The notes under the pieces: generated by a model
Databases searched by the model: none
Told to the model about the DNA's origin: nothing
Seen by the model: only the letters and a program-made list of their open reading frames with translations
Position numbers and translations under genes: made by a program
Origin: Acidobacteriota bacterium
GTDB taxonomy: Bacteria > Acidobacteriota > Terriglobia > Terriglobales > Acidobacteriaceae
Direction of reading: 5' to 3'
NCBI GenBank assembly: GCA_021846065.1
Contig: JAJZCP010000139.1
Span: forward strand, 1 to 5,088
Length of the DNA stretch: 5,088 nucleotides
Shown: positions 1 through 5,088 of the stretch, piece after piece
Layout: each line of letters begins with the position of its first letter
Position numbering within the stretch: position 1 is the first letter of the stretch

Positions 1-836
1 GTGATGTAATCCTGCGTTTCCTGCCGTTCAGGATTCTGGAAAATCTGCTTGGCGCGGTTCAATTCGATCAGTTCCCCATTCAGAAAGAAGCCCACGTAGT
101 CCGCGACCCGCGCGGCCTGCAGCATGTTGTGCGTCACAATCACGATGGTGCACAGCTCCTTGAGTTCGAACAGGAGATCTTCGACCTTGGCAGTGGAAAT
201 GGGGTCGAGCGCCGAACACGGTTCGTCGAGCAGCAGTACCTCTGGATCGACCGCGAGTGCCCGCGCAATACACAGCCGCTGTTGCTGGCCGCCGGAGATG
301 CCGTTCGCGGACTGGTGCAGTTTATCCTTCACCTCATCCCACAACGCGGCGCGGCGCAGGCTCTGCTCAACCTTCTCCGCTATTTCGCGCCTGGAAAAGC
401 GATGTTCCAGGCGAAGCCCGTACGCCACGTTGTCAAAGATTGATTTTGGAAACGGCGCAGGTTTCTGAAATACCATTCCCACCACGCGGCGCAGGGCCGT
501 GACTGGATAGCTGAACAGATCGTGCTCGCCCAACCGGATGCTGCCCTCAACGCGCGAGTTAGGTACAGTCTCGTTCATCCGGTTGAAGGTCCGCAGCAGC
601 GTCGTCTTGCCGCAGCCAGAAGGGCCGATGAACGCGGTAACGCGGCGGTTGGGAACAATCAGATTGATATCTTTTAGCGCCTGATGGTTGCCGTAGAAAA
701 AATTCAGGCCGGCGACGGTGAACTGCGGCCATGGCAACTGATTCTGCTCGCGCTCCATCGCCGCGTCAGAATTTGCAAACCGGTCGATGTCTGGCCGCTT
801 CATCTGCACTGCATTTGCCGAGAGTGATCTAGCCAT
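1..836 (-). CDS. pstB: PstB, phosphate ABC transporter ATP-binding protein (C-terminus cut by window edge)
   Basis: This is the ATPase subunit of the Pst importer, on the cytoplasmic face, which hydrolyses ATP to drive phosphate import through PstC/PstA. My translation from the ATG at 836 gives 278 codons with no stop before the left edge. Visible motifs are Walker [10 protein letters not shown] (residues 71-79), Q-loop Q124 in [12 protein letters not shown] signature ISGGQQQR (180-187, Ile where Leu is usual), Walker B VLLLDEP (200-206), D-loop SALD (208-211) and switch His236 in VTHNM. The sequence ends in QDYI, just before the family's usual short C-terminal end, so about five codons plus the stop are probably missing. 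The start overlaps the pstA end by 8 bases, with purine-rich GGGGGAAGAAG at 844-854. About 35 residues precede the conserved [14 protein letters not shown] block, longer than in E. coli PstB (257 aa in total). Met12 and Met27 are alternative starts but have no visible ribosome site. The identification is secure. Confidence 0.96.
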   Translation of the reverse strand, partial: MARSLSANAVQMKRPDIDRFANSDAAMEREQNQLPWPQFTVAGLNFFYGNHQALKDINLIVPNRRVTAFIGPSGCGKTTLLRTFNRMNETVPNSRVEGSIRLGEHDLFSYPVTALRRVVGMVFQKPAPFPKSIFDNVAYGLRLEHRFSRREIAEKVEQSLRRAALWDEVKDKLHQSANGISGGQQQRLCIARALAVDPEVLLLDEPCSALDPISTAKVEDLLFELKELCTIVIVTHNMLQAARVADYVGFFLNGELIELNRAKQIFQNPERQETQDYI

Positions 837-1692
837 GCGACAGCTTCTTCCCCCGCGCCAGAATCAGCCGCGCGACGACGCTAACCGCCAGCAATCCCGA
901 GAGTAGCACGAAGCCGGCGGCCCACGCCTGCTGGTGCCACGAGTCGTATGGAGAGATGGCGTAGTTGTAGATGACGACCGGCAGCGACGCCGTCGGCTGC
1001 AGCCAGCCGGGACTGTCATATTGATTGCCGAACGCGGTAAAGAGCAGCGGTGCGGTCTCACCGGCCACGCGCGCAATATCGAGCAGTATGCCGGTCAGAA
1101 TGCCGTAGATCGCGGCCGGAATCACGATCGTGAAGATCGTCTCCGATTTGCTGGCGCCCAGCGCCAGGCCGCCCTCACGCAGACTGCGCGGCACCGCGCG
1201 CAGAAAATCTTCTGTACTGCGCAGCGCAATCGGGATCATCATGATGCCCAGCGCGATGCCGCCCGCCAGCGTGGAGAAGTGGTGCATCGGCAGCACGACG
1301 AGTGTGTAGACAAAAATTCCCATCACGACGGACGGCACACCGTTCAGCAGATCCGTCGTGTAGCGCACCGCAAAGCCACTCCAGCCACCGGCAAACTCCG
1401 ACAGATAGATGCCGCCCAGCAGCCCGATCGGGACCCCGATCAACGTCGCCAGGCTCAGCAGCTTCAGCGTGCCAATGATCGCATTGCGCACGCCGCCTCC
1501 GGGCTCGCCGACAGGCGCTGGAAGCTGCGTAAAGAAGTGCAGCGTCAAAGCGTGGGCGCCATTCCACAGCAGATACACCAGAATCGTGAGCAGTACGCCC
1601 ACCACCAGTAGCGTGCACAGGCCGGACAGCGTCAGCATGGTGATATTCACCACACGACGGCGCAGTGGTGGATAGGCGACAGCAGTGCTCAC
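829..1692 (-). CDS. pstA: PstA, phosphate ABC transporter permease
   Basis: This is one of the two inner-membrane permeases of the phosphate importer, 287 aa (E. coli PstA is 296). By eye there are six hydrophobic segments, near residues 19-43, 70-97, 115-136, 139-157, 188-208 and 257-279. The cytoplasmic EAA loop, which docks on PstB, is at 172-192: E173-G174-G175, then invariant G179 and I189-V190-I191-P192, so both Ala of EAA are Gly here. The following [11 protein letters not shown] segment (207-217) is a strong PstA signature. The start is GTG at 1692, supported by GAGGTGG at 1697-1703 and by a 4-base overlap (GTGA) with the pstC stop, typical of translational coupling. The stop TAG at 829-831 lies inside the pstB start region. 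PstA is told from PstC by GETAPLL (PstC has GETMAV) and by its place between pstC and pstB. Confidence 0.96.
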   Translation of the reverse strand: MSTAVAYPPLRRRVVNITMLTLSGLCTLLVVGVLLTILVYLLWNGAHALTLHFFTQLPAPVGEPGGGVRNAIIGTLKLLSLATLIGVPIGLLGGIYLSEFAGGWSGFAVRYTTDLLNGVPSVVMGIFVYTLVVLPMHHFSTLAGGIALGIMMIPIALRSTEDFLRAVPRSLREGGLALGASKSETIFTIVIPAAIYGILTGILLDIARVAGETAPLLFTAFGNQYDSPGWLQPTASLPVVIYNYAISPYDSWHQQAWAAGFVLLSGLLAVSVVARLILARGKKLSHG

Positions 1693-2678
1693 AGCGCCAC
1701 CTCATGCGTGCGAACGGAAAGCATCAGCAGCCGGGCCAGCGCGTTGATGATCATGGTCACCGCAAACAGCACCAGCCCCAGTTCGATCAGCGCGTGCAGA
1801 TATAAATCTCCCGTCGCCTCGGTAAACTCATTCGCGATCACCGCGGCGATGGTATAACCCGGCGCCATCAGCGAGGTAGACACCTGCGCCACATTGCCGA
1901 TGACCATGGTCACGGCCATCGTCTCACCCAACGCTCGCGCCAGCGCAAGAAAGACCGAGCCCATGATGCCCTGCCGGGCGTATGGAACTACCGTGCGCCA
2001 GGTGACCTCCCACTTGGTCGCGCCCAGCGCCATCATCGCCTCCCGCTGCGCTACCGGAACGGCCAGCAGCACCTCCCGCGAGATGGAGACGATAAAAGGC
2101 ACAACCATAATGGCCAGAATGATCGATGCTGAAAAATAGCTGACGCCGTAGAACGTGCCGCTGAAGATCGGAATCCAGCCGAAGAACTTCTGGAAGACCG
2201 GCATGATCGTCGTCAGCGTGGGGATGAGAAGGAAGATGCCGATCAGCCCGTACACCACGCTCGGTACGGCAGCCAGCAGCTCAATCAGAAACGTCAGGGC
2301 GTTGGAGACGCCGCGCGGCGCAAGCTCGGCCAGAAAAATCGCCGCCATCAGACCGATGGGGACAGCAATCACCAGCGCAAGCAGCGAGGTGACGATGGTT
2401 CCGTAGACGAACGGCCAGGCTCCGAATGCGCCATTGACCGGGTCCCAGTTGCTGGTTACCAGAAAATGCCAGCCGAACTGGTGCCGTGCAATCCGGGAAT
2501 ACACCCAGAGGTGATGCACCAGCAGGCCGGTAATCAAAATAATGGACCACCCACCGGCCAGCGTCAGCAGGTGGATGGCCTCATCGCCTTTCCGCAGCCG
2601 TTCCAGAAGCGTCTGCTTCCGGTACAGCTTCTCCGAGGGCAACGGCATTCCCGGAGTGGAAATCACAGCATTTCCCAT
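1689..2678 (-). CDS. pstC: PstC, phosphate ABC transporter permease
   Basis: This is the second inner-membrane permease of the Pst complex, 329 aa. A charged cytoplasmic N-terminal stretch (LYRKQTLLERLRKGDEA, 18-34) leads into six predicted membrane segments near 36-60, 92-119, 127-155, 182-204, 236-262 and 294-320. The EAA-type coupling loop is around 212-232, with R212-E213-A214, G219 and V231-P232. The family signature ALARALGETMAVTMVIGN spans 245-262. The ATG at 2678 is preceded by AGGAG (2685-2689) with a 6-base spacer, so I prefer it to Met11. The TGA stop overlaps the pstA GTG start. pstS lies 25 bases upstream, and the spacer includes a small hairpin. It should pair with PstA to form the phosphate channel and receive substrate from PstS. 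Confidence 0.96.
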   Translation of the reverse strand: MGNAVISTPGMPLPSEKLYRKQTLLERLRKGDEAIHLLTLAGGWSIILITGLLVHHLWVYSRIARHQFGWHFLVTSNWDPVNGAFGAWPFVYGTIVTSLLALVIAVPIGLMAAIFLAELAPRGVSNALTFLIELLAAVPSVVYGLIGIFLLIPTLTTIMPVFQKFFGWIPIFSGTFYGVSYFSASIILAIMVVPFIVSISREVLLAVPVAQREAMMALGATKWEVTWRTVVPYARQGIMGSVFLALARALGETMAVTMVIGNVAQVSTSLMAPGYTIAAVIANEFTEATGDLYLHALIELGLVLFAVTMIINALARLLMLSVRTHEVAL

Positions 2679-2703
2679 GCAACTCTCCTGCAGCGTCTGC
2701 AGT
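2679..2703 (-). promoter_or_regulatory. pstS/pstC spacer with intercistronic hairpin and pstC ribosome site
   Basis: In mRNA sense the spacer reads CTGCAG-ACG-CTGCAG (2702-2688), starting one base after the pstS stop codon, then GAGAGTTGC and the pstC ATG. Each CTGCAG is self-complementary, so the two copies can form a perfect 6-bp stem with a 3-base loop. The pstC Shine-Dalgarno AGGAG (2685-2689) shares two bases with the 3' arm. There is no U-tract, so this is not an intrinsic terminator. My inference is that it may protect the pstS 3' end or dampen pstC initiation, letting the binding protein exceed the permeases. The stem is short and could be fortuitous. Confidence 0.4.
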
Positions 2704-3726
2704 TTAGTATTGCAGCTTCTTCATCTGCTGCAGTTCCTTCTGCACCACGTTCGCCGGCAGCGGAGCGTAGGCCAGCGGGGTTGTATATTTCTGCCCGTCG
2801 GTCAACCCCCAGTGAAGAAATGCCTTCAGAGCCGCGGCCTTCTGCGGATTGTTCAGCTTCTCCGGAATCAGCAGCCAGGTGTATGTGGAGATCGGGTAAG
2901 CCTGCGCGCCGGGCGCGTTCGTGATCGAAACCCGGAAGTCCGCCGGCATGGAATTGTTGGCGCCTGCTGCGGCCTCGGTGACCGTGGCCAGACTGGCGCG
3001 AACAAAGTTGCCCGAACTGTTCTTCACATCGCCATACAGGATGTGATTCTGGATCGAGTAGATCAACTCGACATATCCGATGGAATTCGGCAGACGGCGA
3101 ATTAGCCCGCTGACGCCTTCATTTCCCTTCCCGCCCAGACCCACCGGCCACTTTACGGAGGTTCCGACGCCGACCTTGCTCTTCCACTCCGGGCTCACCT
3201 TCGACAGATAATCCACCCACGCGTAGGTCGTACCGGAGCCGTCCGAACGATGAACCACGATGATGCTGGCCGGCGGCAGTTTGACCCCCGGATTGGCCTT
3301 CTGAATCTCAGGATCGTTCCACTTCGTGATGTGACCGAGGTAGATGCCGGCCAGCGCCTGCGGCGTGAACTTCAGCTCGGCGGAAACGCCGGGGATGTTG
3401 TAGGAGGGCACATCCGCGCCCAGCGCCGTGGGAAAGTGCAGAATTGCGGTCCCGCGCTTCTGTTGCGCCTCCGCCAGCTCCTGGTTCGTCATCGGGCCGT
3501 CCGTCGCACCAAAATCGACGGTGCCGGCAATCAGCTGGCGAATCCCCCCGCCCGAACCGATCGACTGATAGTTCACTTCAACGTTGGGATGCAGCTTGTG
3601 GTATTGGCTGGCCCAATCGGAATAAAGCGGATAGGCGAATGTCGACCCCGCTCCAGTGAGCGAAATTTGCTGCGCAGACACGCTGGAGACCGCCAGGATC
3701 GCCAGCGCACACAGTCTACGAATCAT
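2704..3726 (-). CDS. pstS: PstS, periplasmic phosphate-binding protein
   Basis: This is the substrate-binding protein of the Pst importer, 340 aa. It captures inorganic phosphate in the periplasm and delivers it to PstC/PstA. The N-terminus MIRRLCALAILAVSSVSA is a Sec signal peptide, with likely SPase I cleavage after Ala18 (SVSA|QQ). There is no lipobox at the cleavage region, so it is probably soluble rather than a lipoprotein. Phosphate-site motifs are visible: GAGSTF (25-30), GSGGG (57-61), DFGATD (71-76) and RSDGSGTT (160-167). By family knowledge these carry the Thr, Ser, Asp, Arg, Ser, Gly and Thr contacts that hold phosphate by hydrogen bonds. The block KWPVGLGGKGNEGV (192-205) is also typical of PstS. 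ATG 3726 follows GAGGA (3732-3736) at a 5-base spacing. It is the first gene of the pst unit, where the most abundant component is expected. Confidence 0.97.
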   Translation of the reverse strand: MIRRLCALAILAVSSVSAQQISLTGAGSTFAYPLYSDWASQYHKLHPNVEVNYQSIGSGGGIRQLIAGTVDFGATDGPMTNQELAEAQQKRGTAILHFPTALGADVPSYNIPGVSAELKFTPQALAGIYLGHITKWNDPEIQKANPGVKLPPASIIVVHRSDGSGTTYAWVDYLSKVSPEWKSKVGVGTSVKWPVGLGGKGNEGVSGLIRRLPNSIGYVELIYSIQNHILYGDVKNSSGNFVRASLATVTEAAAGANNSMPADFRVSITNAPGAQAYPISTYTWLLIPEKLNNPQKAAALKAFLHWGLTDGQKYTTPLAYAPLPANVVQKELQQMKKLQY

Positions 3727-3731
3727 GAGTT

Positions 3732-3758
3732 TCCTCGTTTCTCGAGATGGAAACGGAA
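3732..3758 (-). promoter_or_regulatory. pstS leader: ribosome site with adjacent inverted repeat
   Basis: The Shine-Dalgarno GAGGA (3732-3736) sits 5 bases before the pstS ATG. Immediately upstream in the mRNA, CGTTTC (3755-3750) can pair with GAAACG (3741-3736) across an 8-base loop. The 3' arm shares one base with the Shine-Dalgarno. A few further imperfect pairs past a bulged A could draw in more of it. The ribosome site is clear; a regulatory role for the hairpin is speculative. Confidence 0.4.
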
Positions 3759-3870
3759 GCGCCGCTCAAGCAAGACAGCTCCCCCGGCTGGCCGCAATGA
3801 CCTCTCCCTTTCTACGATACCAAGGTAAAAAGACGATGAATTTGATCCGGTCCCGGGTCCAGTATTCCAT

Positions 3871-3899
3871 TTGGCCGCTTCCGCCTGGCGCGATAGACT
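3871..3899 (+). promoter_or_regulatory. Candidate sigma70-type promoter for the aminotransferase gene
   Basis: TTGGCC (3871-3876) and TAGACT (3894-3899) are separated by exactly 17 bases. Each matches the bacterial -35 (TTGACA) and -10 (TATAAT) consensus at 4 of 6 positions. Transcription would begin near 3905-3907, only a few bases before the ATG at 3909, giving a nearly leaderless mRNA. That fits the lack of a properly spaced Shine-Dalgarno: GGGGG at 3902-3906 lies only 2 bases from the start. A match of this quality can occur by chance in short sequence. Confidence 0.35.
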
Positions 3900-3908
3900 T
3901 TGGGGGCC

Positions 3909-5088
3909 ATGTGGATAAGCCCTCTGCCTTCTGATATTTCCCGCCGTGGACTGGCCGCCAGCGAGCTGGCCGCAAATGCCGTCCAGTCAGAAATCCGCGC
4001 CATGACCGTGGAGTGCGACCGCGTCGGCGGCATCAATCTGGCCCAGGGCGTGTGCGACACCGGCGTACCGCATCCGGTGGCGGAGGCAGCGTTGGCCGCC
4101 ATCCGCGACGGCTTCAACATCTACACGCGGCTGGATGGAATTTCGACCCTGCGCGCAGCCATTGCCCAAAAGCTGGCCGTCTATAACCAGCTGGCAGTCG
4201 ATCCCGAGCGCGGAGTGCTGGTAACATCCGGCGCTACAGGCGCCTTTCATGCCGCCTGCCTGGCACTGCTGAACCCCGGCGATGAAGCCATTCTGTTCGA
4301 GCCGTTTTACGGCTACCACCGCAGTACACTGCTCTCCCAGCGCGTGCGCCCGGTTACGGTCGCGTTGCAGGCGCCAGACTGGGGTGTGGATCCTGATCGC
4401 GTGCGGGCTGCCATCACGCCCAACACGCGCGCCATCGTGCTCAACACGCCCTCCAATCCGCTGGGCAAGGTTTTTACGCAGGCGGAGATGGAAGCCATTG
4501 CCGCGATCGCGGAAGAGTTTGATCTGTTTGTCTTCACCGATGAGATATACGAGTATTTTGTCTGCGATGGCGCACGGCACATCAGCTTTGCCACGCTGCC
4601 CGGCATGGCCGCCCGGACCATCACCATGTCCGGTTTTTCAAAGACGTTCAGCGTCACCGGCTGGCGGCTGGGCTACCTGGCCGCCGATCCCCAGTGGATT
4701 CCGGCCATCGGCTATTTTCATGACCTGACTTACGTCTGCGCGCCGTCTCCGCTGCAGCATGGCGCAGCCGCGGGACTGGCGCAGTTGCCGCAATCCTTCT
4801 ACACCGGCCTGGCGCAGGAGTACCAGCAGAAGCGCGATATGCTGGTCGCCGCTCTCGCCGATGCAGGTATGCCCGCATATGTGCCGCAGGGGGCCTATTA
4901 CATTCTTGCGGACGTGTCTGCATTGCCCGGCGAAAACGCCCGCGACAAGGCGCGCTGGCTGCTGGCCAGGACCGGCGTTGCCGCCGTAGCCGGCACCGCG
5001 TTCTTCACGCACGGACGCGGAGAAAATCTGCTCCGCTTTTGCTACGCCAAACAGACAGATGCCCTCGCAGAAGCTTGCCAGCGGATTG
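3909..5088 (+). CDS. PLP-dependent class I/II aminotransferase (C-terminus cut by window edge)
   Basis: This is a fold-type I aminotransferase, cytoplasmic by lack of a signal peptide, expected to move an amino group between an amino acid and a 2-oxo acid through pyridoxal phosphate. 393 codons are in the window with no stop. Family length is about 390-400, so little is missing. Recognisable residues are Tyr72 in NIYTRLDG, the cofactor-phosphate segment SGATGA (107-112), Asn183 in NTPSNPLGK, Asp211 and Tyr214 in TDEIYEYF, the Schiff-base Lys245 in SGFSKTFSVTGWRLGY, Arg253 in the same motif, and Arg376 in LLRFCYA, which should bind the substrate carboxylate. The text most resembles the kynurenine/methionine/aspartate aminotransferase-like branch, but substrate cannot be read from sequence. 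ATG 3909 is preferred; the only other in-frame start after the upstream TAG (3894-3896) is TTG 3900. It is transcribed away from pstS, and I see no functional link to phosphate uptake. Confidence 0.93.
   Translation, partial: MWISPLPSDISRRGLAASELAANAVQSEIRAMTVECDRVGGINLAQGVCDTGVPHPVAEAALAAIRDGFNIYTRLDGISTLRAAIAQKLAVYNQLAVDPERGVLVTSGATGAFHAACLALLNPGDEAILFEPFYGYHRSTLLSQRVRPVTVALQAPDWGVDPDRVRAAITPNTRAIVLNTPSNPLGKVFTQAEMEAIAAIAEEFDLFVFTDEIYEYFVCDGARHISFATLPGMAARTITMSGFSKTFSVTGWRLGYLAADPQWIPAIGYFHDLTYVCAPSPLQHGAAAGLAQLPQSFYTGLAQEYQQKRDMLVAALADAGMPAYVPQGAYYILADVSALPGENARDKARWLLARTGVAAVAGTAFFTHGRGENLLRFCYAKQTDALAEACQRI

Larger units (their letters stand above)
3727..3908. promoter_or_regulatory. Divergent intergenic region between pstS and the aminotransferase gene
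   Basis: These 182 bases separate two divergent starts and must hold the promoters for both sides, unless the pst unit or the aminotransferase is read from elsewhere. An A/T-richer patch at about 3809-3846 contrasts with GC-rich flanks and is the likeliest place for the pst promoter. On the minus strand TATCGT (3819-3814) and TTCATC (3840-3835) resemble -10/-35 boxes, but their 15-base spacing is poor. A near-palindrome GGTCCCGGGTCC lies at 3849-3860. I find no convincing PhoB-type tandem repeat. No credible small gene or RNA is seen here. Confidence 0.6.

Noticed and set aside
129..443. Overlapping plus-strand open frames opposite pstB
   Set aside because: PstB on the minus strand has every ABC ATPase motif in order; the opposite frames are compositional shadows.
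934..1611. Long plus-strand open frame (225 codons) opposite pstA
   Set aside because: It lies wholly antisense to a clear permease gene, and its product is a low-complexity Arg/Gln/His-rich string with no recognisable motif. This is the usual shadow of a GC-rich gene.
2688..2702. Intrinsic terminator between pstS and pstC
   Set aside because: The stem is only 6 bp and no U-run follows in the transcript; the next bases are the pstC ribosome site.
3774..3780. Single CTGTC-like element on the minus strand considered as a Pho box
   Set aside because: There is no second repeat at the expected spacing and no A/T-rich linker, so it does not meet the tandem-repeat requirement.
3250..3828. Plus-strand open frame (192 codons) opposite the pstS N-terminal half and running into the intergenic region
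   Set aside because: Most of it is antisense to pstS, the product is Arg-rich without domains, and the pstS translation explains the sequence fully.
3849..3860. GGTCCCGGGTCC near-palindrome as a regulator operator
   Set aside because: It is short, imperfect and GC-rich like its surroundings, with no second copy in the window; there is not enough to call an operator.
3987..4580. Minus-strand open frame (197 codons) opposite the aminotransferase
   Set aside because: It is antisense to a gene with all catalytic residues in place, and its translation shows no family motif.

Overview
The window carries four genes of a high-affinity phosphate uptake system (Pst) on the minus strand, in the order pstS-pstC-pstA-pstB, and one divergent PLP-dependent aminotransferase gene on the plus strand. 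DNA is GC-rich, coding density is high, and every minus-strand gene has a recognisable Shine-Dalgarno or purine-rich leader, so this is a bacterium. The PstS wording (GAGSTFAYPLYSDW, GATDGPMT, YNIPGV) and the PstB Walker B box DEPCSALDP remind me of Acidobacteriota (Terriglobia-like) homologues. That lineage call is from memory and tentative; a diderm host fits the SPase I-type (non-lipoprotein) PstS signal peptide.

Layout: 1-836 (-) is pstB, the ATPase, cut by the left window edge with probably only a handful of C-terminal codons missing. 829-1692 (-) is pstA and 1689-2678 (-) is pstC, the two permeases. 2704-3726 (-) is pstS, the phosphate-binding protein. 3727-3908 is a 182-base divergent intergenic region. 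3909-5088 (+) is a class I/II aminotransferase, cut by the right edge near its C-terminus.

The four pst genes look like one transcription unit read from the intergenic region towards position 1. pstS and pstC are separated by 25 bases that include a perfect 6-bp hairpin. pstC/pstA overlap by 4 bases (GTGA) and pstA/pstB by 8 bases (ATGGCTAG), which suggests translational coupling of the membrane and ATPase subunits. PstS captures phosphate in the periplasm, PstC/PstA form the channel, and a PstB dimer powers import. No phoU, phoR or phoB lies within the window; phoU could follow pstB beyond the left edge.

I see no mobile element, CRISPR array, RNA gene or novel multi-gene system. This is mostly a conventional nutrient-uptake locus. 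The points deserving a second look are small: the pstS/pstC intercistronic hairpin, a possible near-leaderless promoter for the aminotransferase, a leader hairpin next to the pstS ribosome site, and a longer-than-usual PstB N-terminus.
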